Below, in pieces: positions 7,402-16,726 of a DNA stretch of 64,000 nucleotides. Position numbers and translations under genes: made by a program. The DNA lies in the NCBI RefSeq assembly GCF_003259505.1, contig NZ_QLLK01000016.1, positions 26,424-90,423 of the forward strand, read 5' to 3'. This DNA comes from Algoriphagus yeomjeoni. Lineage in GTDB: Bacteria; Bacteroidota; Bacteroidia; Cytophagales; Cyclobacteriaceae. Position 1 is the stretch's first letter; each line of letters starts with the position of its first letter. The notes under the pieces are model-generated. The model did no database searches. It was not told the origin of the DNA and worked only from the letters and a program-made list of their open reading frames with translations.

Positions 7402-8411
7402 TAATTGACTTAAGAAGCGATACGCTTACAAAACCGACGGCGGGAATGAAAGAAGCGATGTTTACGGCGCCGGTTGGAGATGATGTCTTCGGCGAAGACC
7501 CAACGATAAATGCTTTGGAGGAAAAAGCCGCCAAACTCTTCGGTATGGAAGCTGCGATTTATTGCCCTTCAGGAACGATGACCAACCAGATCGCAATTCG
7601 ACTCCATACCCGTATACAGACAGAAGTCATTTGCCATAAATATTCACACATCTACCTCTATGAGGGTGGAGGAATCATGGCAAACTCCCTGGCCTCAGTG
7701 AAGTTGCTGGAAGGTGATTTGGGGAAAATCACTGCTGATCAGATCAAAGCTGCAATTAACCCTGACGATGTACATGCGCCTGAGACGACTTTGGTTTCAC
7801 TTGAAAACACGATGAATAAGGGTGGAGGAAGTATTTACACCTTAGATGAAATCAAGCCGATTCGAAAAGTATGTAATGAAACTGGACTAAAATTGCACTT
7901 AGACGGAGCTCGTCTTTTCAATGCATTGGCAGAAACAAGAGAAAGTCCGGCGGACTGGGGTGCACAATTTGATACGATTTCCATCTGCCTGAGTAAAGGA
8001 CTGGGTTGTCCAGTTGGTTCTTTGCTTCTAGGTTCAAAAGCTGATATCAAGCGAGCCAGAAAAGTCAGAAAGTCTTGGGGTGGAGGAATGCGTCAAGCAG
8101 GGTTTTTAGCCGCTGCCGGGATTTATGCCTTGGATCATCATGTTTCTAGACTAAAGGAAGATCATGCACGAGCTAGAACTTTGGGGGAAATGTTGTTGAA
8201 GTTATCTTTCGTTTCGGAAGTTTTTCCTGTTGCTACCAATATTGTAATCGCGCGATTGGAAAGGGTTACACCTGAAGAATTCATGAAGAAGCTTTCAGAC
8301 CAGCAGATCAAATCCGTGAAGTTTGGGCCAGATCTAGTCCGATTTGTGACTCATCTGGATTTTGGAGATGAGCAATTGGAGGAGTTTGGAAAACGAGTTT
8401 CACATATATAA
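7398..8411 (+). CDS. ltaE: low-specificity L-threonine aldolase
   Basis: A 337-residue PLP enzyme of the beta-eliminating lyase fold. It has the N-terminal MIIDLRSDTLTKPT, the glycine-rich YCPSGTMTNQ, the PLP-contacting HLDGAR (Asp 169) and the Schiff-base lysine in ICLSKGLGCPVGS (Lys 200). It cleaves L-threonine and allo-threonine to glycine and acetaldehyde. The length is normal. It overlaps the preceding GDPD gene by 4 bases and is followed by a strong terminator. Confidence 0.93.
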   Translation: MIIDLRSDTLTKPTAGMKEAMFTAPVGDDVFGEDPTINALEEKAAKLFGMEAAIYCPSGTMTNQIAIRLHTRIQTEVICHKYSHIYLYEGGGIMANSLASVKLLEGDLGKITADQIKAAINPDDVHAPETTLVSLENTMNKGGGSIYTLDEIKPIRKVCNETGLKLHLDGARLFNALAETRESPADWGAQFDTISICLSKGLGCPVGSLLLGSKADIKRARKVRKSWGGGMRQAGFLAAAGIYALDHHVSRLKEDHARARTLGEMLLKLSFVSEVFPVATNIVIARLERVTPEEFMKKLSDQQIKSVKFGPDLVRFVTHLDFGDEQLEEFGKRVSHI

Positions 8412-8436
8412 ACCGTCGGACAACTTTTGTCAAATT

Positions 8437-8461
8437 AAAAGGCCTTTGAAGGCCTTTTTTC
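8437..8461 (+). terminator. rho-independent terminator
   Basis: AAAAGGCC-TTTGAA-GGCCTTTTTT, a compact hairpin with a T run, ends the DUF2721-GDPD-ltaE operon. Confidence 0.88.
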
Positions 8462-8501
8462 ATTTCTCCCTATCTTGCCTCTTGAATCTAGATTCTTCAA
8501 A

Positions 8502-9764
8502 ATGAACAATACTCCTCTTGCAGAACGTATGCGCCCAACCCGATTGGAAGACCTGATCGGGCAGGAGCATCTATCTTCTCCCAAGTCATTTTTATTTAAG
8601 GCCATCAAGTCTGGAAATGTTCCCTCTCTGATTCTTTGGGGACCTCCAGGGGTGGGGAAAACTACTATAGCCAATATCATCGCGAATGAAATCAAAGCGC
8701 CTTTTTATACGCTGAGCGCGATCAGTTCAGGGGTGAAAGACATTCGTGAAGTTATCGAGAAGGCCAAGTTTCAGCAGGGAGTGGTTCTCTTTATAGATGA
8801 GATTCACCGCTTCAATAAGTCTCAGCAAGATGCGCTACTTGGAGCTGTCGAAAAGGGAGTAATCCGTCTGATTGGAGCGACTACAGAAAATCCCTCTTTT
8901 GAAGTCAACGCTGCATTGCTTTCGAGATGTCAGGTTTTTACACTCAATTCTTTAGGAAAAACAGAGCTTGAAGCGATGATTCATCAGGCGCTGGAGCAGG
9001 ATGTGGAATTGAAGAAAATCCAAGTAGACCTGAAGGAAACTGACGCGCTATTACGAATCTCTGGAGGAGATGGACGAAAACTGCTGAATCTGCTGGAAAT
9101 CGTCATTGATGGCATTAACGAAGATCCATGCGTGATCACTGATGAAAAAGTCATGCAGATTGCCCAGCAGAAAGTGGCGCTATATGATAAATCAGGAGAG
9201 CAGCATTACGATATTATTTCTGCCTTTATCAAATCTATCCGTGGATCTGACCCCAATGCCGCTGTTTATTGGCTGGCAAGGATGATCGAAGGGGGAGAAG
9301 ATGTGAAGTTTATTGCTAGAAGATTGGTGATTTTGGCTTCGGAAGATATAGGAAACGCTAACCCGAATGCTTTGCTATTGGCAACGAATTGCTTCGAGGC
9401 AGTGAAAATCATTGGTTATCCAGAGTCCAGAATAATTCTTTCACAGTGTGTCACATATCTGGCAAGTTCTCAGAAAAGCAATGCTGCCTATATGGCTATC
9501 AATCAAGCTCAAGCTTTGGTGAGAGAAAAGGGTGATTTGTCAGTTCCTCTAGCTTTGCGCAACGCGCCGACAAAACTGATGAATGATCTGAACTATGGAA
9601 AAGCCTATAAATATTCCCATGATTTTCCTGGGAATTTCTTGAATCAGGAGTTTTTGCCTGATGAGATCAAAGGTTTGAAACTGTATGATCCCGGAGAGAA
9701 TGCGAGGGAAAATGAGCTAAGAAGATACCTGAGCTCGAAATGGCAGGGGAAATACGGGTATTGA
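8502..9764 (+). CDS. rarA: replication-associated recombination protein A (AAA+ ATPase)
   Basis: A 420-residue protein of the MgsA/RarA/WRNIP1 family. The Walker A GPPGVGKT is at 47-54 and the Walker B VLFIDEIHRFNKSQQDALL near 95-112. ATTENPSFEVNAALLSRC provides sensor 1 and the arginine finger, and the C-terminal MgsA domain includes IRGSDPNAAVYWLARMIEGGED. It acts at stalled replication forks with SSB. The ATG at 8502 (MNNTPLAERMRP) is preferred over a TTG at 8475 that would place the start inside the preceding terminator region. It is monocistronic. Confidence 0.94.
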   Translation: MNNTPLAERMRPTRLEDLIGQEHLSSPKSFLFKAIKSGNVPSLILWGPPGVGKTTIANIIANEIKAPFYTLSAISSGVKDIREVIEKAKFQQGVVLFIDEIHRFNKSQQDALLGAVEKGVIRLIGATTENPSFEVNAALLSRCQVFTLNSLGKTELEAMIHQALEQDVELKKIQVDLKETDALLRISGGDGRKLLNLLEIVIDGINEDPCVITDEKVMQIAQQKVALYDKSGEQHYDIISAFIKSIRGSDPNAAVYWLARMIEGGEDVKFIARRLVILASEDIGNANPNALLLATNCFEAVKIIGYPESRIILSQCVTYLASSQKSNAAYMAINQAQALVREKGDLSVPLALRNAPTKLMNDLNYGKAYKYSHDFPGNFLNQEFLPDEIKGLKLYDPGENARENELRRYLSSKWQGKYGY

Positions 9765-9889
9765 GGAAATCTGAAATTTGAATTCTGAAATCTCAAATTG
9801 GTAATTTTCCAATATTTCAATTTTCTAATCATAATCCCATAAACCCCATAAAAATAGTAGAGAATTGTTTTCCCGACTTATATTTTTTA

Positions 9890-9897
9890 TATATTTG
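9890..9897 (+). promoter_or_regulatory. possible -7 element of the marR operon
   Basis: TATATTTG matches the Bacteroidota -7 consensus TAnnTTTG and lies 17 nt before the MarR gene start. A TTG at 9865-9867 is the only upstream candidate and its spacing is a little long, so the call is tentative. Confidence 0.35.
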
Positions 9898-9914
9898 TCA
9901 CACTAACTATTGGT

Positions 9915-10364
9915 ATGACACAAGAGCAATATTCCAAGTATTCATTTCTATTGGACCGCACGGCCCGAAAGGTGAAGCAATATGCTCAGCAACAGTTTAA
10001 ATCAGGAGATTTTGATGTGACGGTTGATCAATGGTTGGTACTGAAAAACTTATCAGAAAATGAGGTGCTCAGTCAGACGGAACTGGCTAATCTGGTTTTT
10101 AAGGACCATCCAACGCTGACCCGAATTATTGATTTGCTTTGCAAAAAAGGATACGTGGAGCGAATGCCACACCCTCAGGACCGTCGTAGTTTTCAGTTGC
10201 ACTTGACAGAATCAGGAGTTTCTAAGGTTTCTTCCTTGAGGCCAGAAATACTTCATATTAGAGAGAAAGCTTGGGAGAATTTAAGTCCCCATGATTTCGA
10301 TGAGTTTAAGAGGATTCTTGATACGATTTACCAGAATCTAAACGGAGAATCTTTAGACCAATAA
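9915..10364 (+). CDS. MarR-family transcriptional regulator
   Basis: A 149-residue protein with a winged helix at about 40-110: LSQTELANLVFKDHPTLTRIIDLLCKKGYVERMPHPQDRRSFQLHLTESG, the typical MarR recognition helix and wing with DRR. It should bind DNA as a dimer and respond to a small molecule or redox signal. It lies 56 nt upstream of the ferredoxin reductase and ferredoxin genes on the same strand, so it may regulate them and itself. Confidence 0.88.
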   Translation: MTQEQYSKYSFLLDRTARKVKQYAQQQFKSGDFDVTVDQWLVLKNLSENEVLSQTELANLVFKDHPTLTRIIDLLCKKGYVERMPHPQDRRSFQLHLTESGVSKVSSLRPEILHIREKAWENLSPHDFDEFKRILDTIYQNLNGESLDQ

Positions 10365-10420
10365 ATAGTTAACAATAAAGAAAATTTTTAACCAGGGGAA
10401 GCCCCAAATTTTCAATAATC

Positions 10421-11425
10421 ATGATCCATACAGACCTTTGTATTATCGGAGCCGGCCCAGTAGGCCTTTTTGCAGTATTCGAAGCTGGTTTGCTGAAAAT
10501 GCGCTGTCACCTTATTGATGCCCTTCCTCAGGTGGGTGGTCAACTTTCGGAGATTTATCCGCAAAAGCCTATCTACGACATTCCTGGTTACCCTGAAGTT
10601 AATGCGCAGGATTTGGTGGACAATCTGATGGAGCAGGCAAAGCCGTTTTCTCCGACTTTTACGCTAGGCGAGCGTGTGGATCATTTGGATAAGCAGGAGG
10701 ATGGGTCTTTCATCGTGACTACTAGTGACAAGACACATGTGCATGCTCAGGTAATAATCATCGCTGGTGGTTTGGGTTGTTTTGAGCCCAGAAAGCCAGT
10801 GGTTGAGAACTTAGAGCTTTTTGAAGGAAAAGGAATTACCTATATGGTGAAGAATCCTGAGACTTTCAGAGATAAAAATGTAATTCTTGCAGGTGGTGGA
10901 GATTCAGCGTTGGACTGGACTATTTTCTTGTCTAAAGTTGCCAAAAGGGTGACTTTGGTACACAGAAATGAGACTTTCCGTGGAGCTCCAGATTCTGCTG
11001 CTAAGGTGTTTGACTTGGCAAACCAAGGAAAAATCGACCTAATTCTTTCTGCTAATTTGAAGGAAGTGTCTGGAAACGGAGTATTGGATACCGTGACTTT
11101 TGTAGATAAGAGCAAAGCTGAAATCAAAATTGAAACTGACTATTTGATTCCACTATTTGGCTTGAGTCCAAAGCTTGGGCCGATAGCTGACTGGGGATTG
11201 AGCATTGATAAAAATGCGATTGAGGTAGATACGCGCGATTACTCAACTGGGGTGGACAGAATTTATGCAATTGGTGATATCAATACTTATCCGGGAAAAT
11301 TGAAATTGATCCTTTGTGGGTTCCACGAAGCGGCGATTATGATGCATTCTGCTTTCAAATACGTGTATCCAGATCAGAAATTGAGCTTCAAATACACGAC
11401 TGTTAATGGTGTAAATTCATTTTAA
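10421..11425 (+). CDS. ferredoxin--NADP reductase, thioredoxin-reductase type
   Basis: A 334-residue FAD/NAD(P)-binding protein. The FAD Rossmann motif IIGAGPVG is near residue 9, a second nucleotide motif ILAGGGDSALDW near 155, and the C-terminal IYAIGDIN closes the FAD site. It is built like thioredoxin reductase but lacks the CxxC redox pair after the NADPH domain, so it fits the homodimeric TrxR-like ferredoxin/flavodoxin reductases. A 2Fe-2S ferredoxin gene begins 15 nt downstream and is the obvious partner. Confidence 0.88.
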   Translation: MIHTDLCIIGAGPVGLFAVFEAGLLKMRCHLIDALPQVGGQLSEIYPQKPIYDIPGYPEVNAQDLVDNLMEQAKPFSPTFTLGERVDHLDKQEDGSFIVTTSDKTHVHAQVIIIAGGLGCFEPRKPVVENLELFEGKGITYMVKNPETFRDKNVILAGGGDSALDWTIFLSKVAKRVTLVHRNETFRGAPDSAAKVFDLANQGKIDLILSANLKEVSGNGVLDTVTFVDKSKAEIKIETDYLIPLFGLSPKLGPIADWGLSIDKNAIEVDTRDYSTGVDRIYAIGDINTYPGKLKLILCGFHEAAIMMHSAFKYVYPDQKLSFKYTTVNGVNSF

Positions 11426-11440
11426 TTCTATTTTTGCCGT

Positions 11441-11761
11441 ATGGTTAATTTCACTGTAGAAGATCAAGAAGGAAATCGTCAGGAATGCGAAGCACCAGAT
11501 GACATGGGCTTCAACCTGATGGAAATCCTCAAAGCATACGAATATCCGATTTTGGCTACCTGCGGAGGTATGGCGCTATGCGGCACTTGCCACATCGAAG
11601 TGTTGGAAGGCAAAGACGAATTGGGAGAAGCCACAGATCCTGAATTGGATCAATTGGAAAACTTGCCTGAGTATTTCCCTACCTCACGTTTGGCTTGCCA
11701 GATTCGAATCGGAGATGTATTGGAAGGATCAGTTCTCAAACTAAGAGGAGAAGATCAGTAA
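11441..11761 (+). CDS. 2Fe-2S ferredoxin, adrenodoxin-like
   Basis: A 106-residue ferredoxin. The four cluster ligands are Cys 41, 47 and 50 (TCGGMALCGTCH) and Cys 86 (RLACQI), the vertebrate/adrenodoxin-type spacing. It sits directly behind the TrxR-like reductase gene and should take electrons from it. Unlike the isc-linked Fdx there are no isc genes nearby. A terminator follows at 11823. Confidence 0.92.
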   Translation: MVNFTVEDQEGNRQECEAPDDMGFNLMEILKAYEYPILATCGGMALCGTCHIEVLEGKDELGEATDPELDQLENLPEYFPTSRLACQIRIGDVLEGSVLKLRGEDQ

Positions 11762-11822
11762 GCGATAACTAACTCACTGTTGTCCTGCTTCTCCAGAAGC
11801 TGGACTCTCGAATTGAATTTTT

Positions 11823-11851
11823 AAGCCACTCAGGAATGGGTGGCTTTTTTA
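11823..11851 (+). terminator. rho-independent terminator
   Basis: AAGCCACTCA-GGAA-TGGGTGGCTT followed by TTTT closes the MarR-reductase-ferredoxin operon. Confidence 0.8.
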
Positions 11852-11966
11852 CGTTTTTACCGCTGAGATCACAAAGTTCTCACGGAGTAACAGTTGTCGT
11901 GCTCCTAGAGAAACTTGAGATGTTATGTATTTTAGAAAATGTGTAAATTACTTCAAATTGAAAGTT

Positions 11967-12137
11967 ATGATCACGAAGCGAAAACTGTTAAAGCACATTC
12001 AGCAATTCCCAGAGGAAATGTCTATGGAGGAGTTGATTGAAAAGTTGCTTTTCATAGAGAAGTTGGAGAAGCGAATTGCTGAATCAGATACCGGTGAAGT
12101 TATTTCTGAGGAGGAATTGAAGAAAAATTTCATTTAA
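11967..12137 (+). CDS. small helical protein, antitoxin-like
   Basis: A 56-residue protein if it starts at the ATG at 11967 (an upstream in-frame ATG at 11925 would add 14 residues). It reads ITKRKLLKHIQQFPEEMSMEELIEKLLFIEKLEKRIAESDTGEVISEEELKK and is wholly helical and acidic. The pattern resembles the small antitoxins of Bacteroidota RelE-type modules, but no toxin gene follows and the protein ends earlier than usual. It could be a relic or an unrelated small protein. Confidence 0.5.
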   Translation: MITKRKLLKHIQQFPEEMSMEELIEKLLFIEKLEKRIAESDTGEVISEEELKKNFI

Positions 12138-12155
12138 AACGTATTGTTTTCAACT

Positions 12156-12659
12156 ATGAGGAGAAAGTCTTTAGGTCTTTTATTAATAGCTGTGATATTT
12201 CCTCTATTGAGTTATTCGCAAAACTTTAGCCTTATCGAGCCTAATATCAAAGAACTAAAAGCGGATTTAGGAAAAAGTGATTTTGTAGAGGATATATTTT
12301 ATCTCTACCTAACTCGCAATTATAAGGTTGAATCAGAAAAGTTCGAAATAAAGAATTTTGAATACCCTGATTATGGAATTTGTTCTTTTAAACAAAGCTT
12401 TCATTTTGGAATCAGTTATTATTCTTATAAATGTGATGAAGCAGGTGGGTTAACTACTGAATTGACTTTGCCTAAAATTGACGTAGCCGACCTGAAAAAT
12501 TGGATTGAGAAAATATACTATGCTGATTTAACAGAGATTCCTAATGAATGGTACGAGGATGGTGTAACCTATGGTCCTATTGATAGGGAAGTTGGTTGCT
12601 ATTATCAGATTATGCTTGAAAATGAAAGTTGGATTGTCAGCGCTTATTGCGGTTGCTAA
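12156..12659 (+). CDS. secreted protein of unknown function
   Basis: A 167-residue protein with a signal peptide (MRRKSLGLLLIAVIFPLLSYSQ), which favours the ATG at 12156 over a TTG at 12144. The mature part has the aromatic and acidic features of a small alpha/beta domain and ends with two cysteines (AYCGC). Two further Cys (GICSF, YKCDE) could form disulfides. I do not recognise the family. The neighbours are small secreted or antitoxin-like proteins. Confidence 0.65.
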   Translation: MRRKSLGLLLIAVIFPLLSYSQNFSLIEPNIKELKADLGKSDFVEDIFYLYLTRNYKVESEKFEIKNFEYPDYGICSFKQSFHFGISYYSYKCDEAGGLTTELTLPKIDVADLKNWIEKIYYADLTEIPNEWYEDGVTYGPIDREVGCYYQIMLENESWIVSAYCGC

Positions 12660-12720
12660 AATGAAATTTTGAAGATTTATCCCTCAATTTTAATATTGAT
12701 AGAATGAAAAGTTAATTAAC

Positions 12721-13173
12721 ATGAAAATCTACCTATTTGTAATTTCCATTTTCCTCATCACCTCTTCAGCTTTTTGCCAAAACCCTAATAATACAAAGGA
12801 AGAATCCCAAGAAATCATCGACCTGATTAGTTCTTATTCCAAAGCTAGGGAGACCAAAGATACAGTGCTGCTGAAGGAAATATTGGTTAAAGATATTGAT
12901 CAGCTGGTTTCCTCTGGAGTTTGGCGCAAAGGGATCGCGGAAGCGGTAAAAGGAATGATGGAAAGCTCCACCGAAAATCCAGGTGATCGAACACTCAAAG
13001 TAGAATCCATTCGATTTTTAGGTCAGGAAGCGGCACTTGTAGATTGTCGCTATGAGATCAAGAATGCTGATGGAACCATCCGGAAAATGTGGAGCACATT
13101 TGTCGTGGAGGCAGTGAAGGGAAAGTGGAAAATCTCAGCCATCAGAAATATGTTACCTACTTCTAGCAATTGA
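12721..13173 (+). CDS. secreted SnoaL/DUF4440-like protein
   Basis: A 150-residue protein with signal peptide MKIYLFVISIFLITSSAFC. The mature region matches the cone-shaped NTF2/SnoaL fold: an N-terminal helix with IIDLISSYSKARETKDTVLLKEIL, then strands LKVESIRFLGQEAALVDCRYEI and MWSTFVVEAVKGKWKISAIRN. This is the DUF4440 pattern. Members are usually small-molecule-binding or lack known activity. It lies 12 nt before the amidohydrolase gene and is probably cotranscribed with it. Confidence 0.75.
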   Translation: MKIYLFVISIFLITSSAFCQNPNNTKEESQEIIDLISSYSKARETKDTVLLKEILVKDIDQLVSSGVWRKGIAEAVKGMMESSTENPGDRTLKVESIRFLGQEAALVDCRYEIKNADGTIRKMWSTFVVEAVKGKWKISAIRNMLPTSSN

Positions 13174-13185
13174 TAAATTTTATTC

Positions 13186-14877
13186 ATGCGTAGCCTCCTC
13201 CTTCTCTTCCTTTCAGGTCTCTTATTTTTTCAATGTAAACCAGAAAGAAGTCCGCCCACACTTATCCTTCACAATGCTAAAATTTGGACTGGAGAAAGCG
13301 AAAACTCCTTTGTGGAAGCAATTGCGATTCGAGACAGCCTAATTATTTCCATTGGTGATTCAGAATCTATTTTGGCCTTGGCTGGACCAGAAACCCAAGT
13401 CTTGGATTTAGCGGGAAAACTTGTTACTGCAGGATTCAACGATTCACATATCCATTTTTTAGGTGGTTCGATGGGTTTGACTCAAGTGGAATTATCAGGT
13501 GCAGAAACGTTTGACGCTGCCATTACAAGTACCTTGAAATTTATCGATGATAACCCAGACAAGGAATGGATCACGGGTAGAGGTTGGCAATACACTTTTT
13601 TTGAATCGGGCTTGCCTGACCATGAGACAATGAAGGCGCTGGATATTGATCGCCCAGTTTTTATCCGCGCCTATGACGGACATTCGGCTTATGCCAATCC
13701 AAAGGCTATGGAGCTGGCTGGATTGGACGAAGCTTCGGTTTTTACTGGTTTTGGAGAATTGGTCAAAGATGAAAACGGGAAACCCACAGGTGCCTTAAAG
13801 GAAAATGCGATGGGGTTGGTAGGTAATTTGGTTCCTGAGGATACCTTTGAAGATGAATTGGACGGGCTTCGTAAAGGCTTGGAGTATGCGGCTTCGCTTG
13901 GAATCACCTCTGTGCAAAATGCCTCTGGTTCGGAAAAAGACCTTCGCTTATTTCAAACTCTTTATGAAAATGGTGAGCTTACCCTTCGCTATGCAGCGGC
14001 ATTTTCGGTTTCTGAAGAGACTAGTCCAAGCCAACTTGAGCGCTTTGCATTTTTGAAAGATAGTGTTGGTGTTTCCAATCCTTGGATCCGGGCTGATGCG
14101 ATCAAATTCATGATTGATGGCGTGATAGAGGGGCATACCGGAGCAATGTTAGCCCCATATTCAGATCTTCCTCCATCCGATCCTTTGGCCTTAGGTCAGT
14201 TGAATTTCTCCATAGAAAACTATCAGAAGTTAGTAAAAACATTGGATGCAAAAGGCTTCCGATTGTATGCGCATGCCATAGGGGATCGTGGCGTACGGGA
14301 AGTTTTGAATGCCTATGAAAAAGCGATGTTGGAAAATGATTCTAAGGAAAGAAGACATCGTGTGGAGCATATTGAGACGATCAACCCTGATGATATTCCG
14401 CGCTTTTCAAAATTAGGAGTACTACCAAGCATGGAGCCGATTCATGCGGAACCTGGCACGACGACGGTTTGGTCAAAGGCTGTAGGTGAGGAGCGATTGC
14501 CTTATTCATTTGCTTGGAGGTCACTTTTGGATGCAGATGCAAAATTGGTTTTCAGTAGTGATTGGCCGGCATGTATAAGTTTGAATCCCATTAGAGGAAT
14601 TCACGATGCGGTGAATCGAAGGAACCCGAGCGGGTATCCAGCTGAAGGTTGGATTCCTCAGGAGCGTATCAGCATCTTTGAGGCTATGAAAGCATATACT
14701 TCGATGGGTGCTTATTCATCCTTTGAGGAAGACCGAAAAGGACTTTTGAAAGTGGGTTTTTTGGCTGATTTGGTCGTTTTTTCAAGAGATTTGTTTGCGA
14801 TTGATCCAATGGAAATCCATCAGGTTGTCGTAGAAAAGACGGTAGTAGATGGGAAGATTATCTATTCAAAAGATTGA
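13186..14877 (+). CDS. amidohydrolase family 3 lipoprotein (YtcJ-like)
   Basis: A 563-residue metal-dependent hydrolase with a lipoprotein signal (LLFFQC). Metal-ligand motifs in order are FNDSHIHFLGG (first His pair), the segment around residues 300-310 (DAIKFMIDGVIEGHTG), YAHAIGDRGVREVL, RRHRVEHIE and FSSDWPACISLNP (last Asp). This is the YtcJ-like branch that includes N-substituted formamide deformylases. The substrate cannot be told from sequence. The protein is probably periplasmic. Confidence 0.88.
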   Translation: MRSLLLLFLSGLLFFQCKPERSPPTLILHNAKIWTGESENSFVEAIAIRDSLIISIGDSESILALAGPETQVLDLAGKLVTAGFNDSHIHFLGGSMGLTQVELSGAETFDAAITSTLKFIDDNPDKEWITGRGWQYTFFESGLPDHETMKALDIDRPVFIRAYDGHSAYANPKAMELAGLDEASVFTGFGELVKDENGKPTGALKENAMGLVGNLVPEDTFEDELDGLRKGLEYAASLGITSVQNASGSEKDLRLFQTLYENGELTLRYAAAFSVSEETSPSQLERFAFLKDSVGVSNPWIRADAIKFMIDGVIEGHTGAMLAPYSDLPPSDPLALGQLNFSIENYQKLVKTLDAKGFRLYAHAIGDRGVREVLNAYEKAMLENDSKERRHRVEHIETINPDDIPRFSKLGVLPSMEPIHAEPGTTTVWSKAVGEERLPYSFAWRSLLDADAKLVFSSDWPACISLNPIRGIHDAVNRRNPSGYPAEGWIPQERISIFEAMKAYTSMGAYSSFEEDRKGLLKVGFLADLVVFSRDLFAIDPMEIHQVVVEKTVVDGKIIYSKD

Positions 14878-15071
14878 AAAAATTATGAGGCTACCGGTTA
14901 TTTCTTGAAGATACCTGAAATTAAGAAAATGCCCAGGGTTCGAAATTGATTGTTGACTGACTTTTACATGAACAGTGTTTATGATCCTGTTTTTTAGGTT
15001 AATTTCACCCTGAAGTTTATTTTTCTACACAAGTTCATTTAGATAGAACGATTTCTTAACCCCCAATATTT

Positions 15072-16604
15072 ATGAAGAGAAAATTATTAATCCTGCCGGC
15101 GTTACTTTTAGCCGGAGTGACTTTTGCCCAACAAGTAGAACTTGAGGCAATTGAAAAAATCAAAAAAGAAGGCTTAGAAAATTCCAAAGTAGAGGAGATT
15201 GCTTTTCAATTAGTGGACAAAGCTGGCCCGAGATTGAGCAATTCTGAAGGCTACGAACGTGCTACAACTTATGCAGTCAAGCAGCTTTCTGATTGGGGTT
15301 TGGAAAATGCCGCAACTGAGCCTTGGGGCGAATTTGGCCGTGGCTGGGAAATGGAAAAGAGCTACGTTGCGATGACTAAGCCTTATTACATGCCTTTTAT
15401 CGCTATTCCGAAAGCCTGGACTGAAAGCACTAAGGGTGAAGTAAGTGGCAAGGTTTATTTTCTTGACATAAAAACTGAAGATGACTTTGCTAAATACAAA
15501 GGCAAACTCAAAGGTGCTATTGTGGCTATTAAGCCAACTGGAACCCAAGAGCCTACCTACGAACCAGATGCTGTACGTTTCACAGCGGAACAGCTGCATG
15601 GTATGGAACATCCAGCTCCGAGAGGAAATAGTGGCTACACGCCGGAGATGATTGCTGACTTGAGAGCTGCTAGAGCTTTGGCTCAGAAAGTCAATGAGTT
15701 TATTGCTGAAGAAGGTGCAGCTTTGATCATCAAAGGAGTAAATGGTCGTCACGGCACACTTTTTACAAGTAGCCCCCGAGGTTATATTAAAGACACCCCA
15801 GAAGGAATTCCTGAATTGGAAACTGCGCCTGAAAATGTGAATTTGATGGCTCGATTGAGTGAAAATGGGGTAGAAGTGGAAGTGGAAGCAGAAGTGAAAA
15901 CCCGCTACAGAACTGATGATCTTCAGGGATATAATGTGATCGCTGAGATTCCAGGTTCTGATCCTACTTTAAAATCAGAAGTAGTTATGCTTGGTGGACA
16001 TTTGGATTCATGGCATGGTGCAGGTGGAGCGACTGATAATGCAGCGGGTTGTATCGTGATGATGGAAGCTGTTAGGATTTTGAAAGCTACAGGTCTTCAG
16101 CCAAAGAGAACTGTACGCATTGCACTTTGGGGCGGTGAAGAGCAAGGGCTTCACGGATCTAGAGGATATGTGAAGAATCATTTTGGTGATCGTGAGACGA
16201 TGGAATTGAAACCTGAGCATGAAAAGTTGTCCGCGTATTACAATATTGACAACGGTACAGGTCGAGTTCGTGGGATTTACCTTCAAGGAAATGCTGCTGC
16301 TGAGCCGATTTTCAATGAGTGGTTTTTGCCTTTGGATGATATCGTTGAAGACCGTACGATCACCATCAGCAATACCGGAGGAACGGATCACCAGAGCTTT
16401 GATGCATTGAGCCTTCCAGGTTTCCAATTCATCCAAGATCCTGTAGAATACCGCACTCGAACGCACCATACAAATATGGATACGTTTGAGAGATTGGAGT
16501 TGGATGACTTGAAGCAAATGGCCGTGGTTATTGCTTCATTCGTGTACAACACAGCTCAAAGAGATGAAATGATTCCTAGAAAAGAATTAAGAAAAGTAGA
16601 ATAA
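15072..16604 (+). CDS. M28 family zinc metallopeptidase with PA domain (carboxypeptidase Q-like)
   Basis: A 510-residue secreted peptidase with signal peptide MKRKLLILPALLLAGVTFAQ. A protease-associated domain is inserted at about 120-260. The M28 catalytic domain has ligands in GGHLDSWHGAGGATDNAAG (His and bridging Asp), WGGEEQGLHGS (catalytic and ligand Glu), YNIDNGTG (Asp) and THHTNMDTFE (last His). All five ligand positions are present, so it should be active. The length and order match bacterial relatives of plasma glutamate carboxypeptidase. It is preceded by a 190-bp non-coding stretch. Confidence 0.92.
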   Translation: MKRKLLILPALLLAGVTFAQQVELEAIEKIKKEGLENSKVEEIAFQLVDKAGPRLSNSEGYERATTYAVKQLSDWGLENAATEPWGEFGRGWEMEKSYVAMTKPYYMPFIAIPKAWTESTKGEVSGKVYFLDIKTEDDFAKYKGKLKGAIVAIKPTGTQEPTYEPDAVRFTAEQLHGMEHPAPRGNSGYTPEMIADLRAARALAQKVNEFIAEEGAALIIKGVNGRHGTLFTSSPRGYIKDTPEGIPELETAPENVNLMARLSENGVEVEVEAEVKTRYRTDDLQGYNVIAEIPGSDPTLKSEVVMLGGHLDSWHGAGGATDNAAGCIVMMEAVRILKATGLQPKRTVRIALWGGEEQGLHGSRGYVKNHFGDRETMELKPEHEKLSAYYNIDNGTGRVRGIYLQGNAAAEPIFNEWFLPLDDIVEDRTITISNTGGTDHQSFDALSLPGFQFIQDPVEYRTRTHHTNMDTFERLELDDLKQMAVVIASFVYNTAQRDEMIPRKELRKVE

Positions 16605-16627
16605 AAGAATAACTATCCACCAAATCC

Positions 16628-16662
16628 AAAACGGATATAAAGCAATTTATATCCGTTTTTTG
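16628..16662 (+). terminator. rho-independent terminator
   Basis: AAAACGGATATAAA...TTTATATCCGTTTT, a perfect long stem with a T run, follows the M28 peptidase gene. Confidence 0.88.
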
Positions 16663-16726
16663 TTTTCAGGTAGCCAAATGTTCTGGGCATTAGGGTTTAC
16701 TTTTGGGAAAGCAAAAAAGTTAAGTT

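Noticed and set aside
10421..11425. Thioredoxin reductase
   Set aside because: The protein lacks the CxxC redox pair and is followed by a 2Fe-2S ferredoxin gene, so the TrxR-like ferredoxin reductase call is better.
15210..15752. 180-residue antisense frame on the minus strand
   Set aside because: It lies wholly within the M28 peptidase gene, has no recognisable domain, and is Ser/Phe/Cys-rich as expected for a shadow frame.
16008..16517. 169-residue antisense frame on the minus strand
   Set aside because: It is inside the catalytic domain of the M28 peptidase, whose codons carry all conserved zinc ligands; the antisense product resembles nothing.
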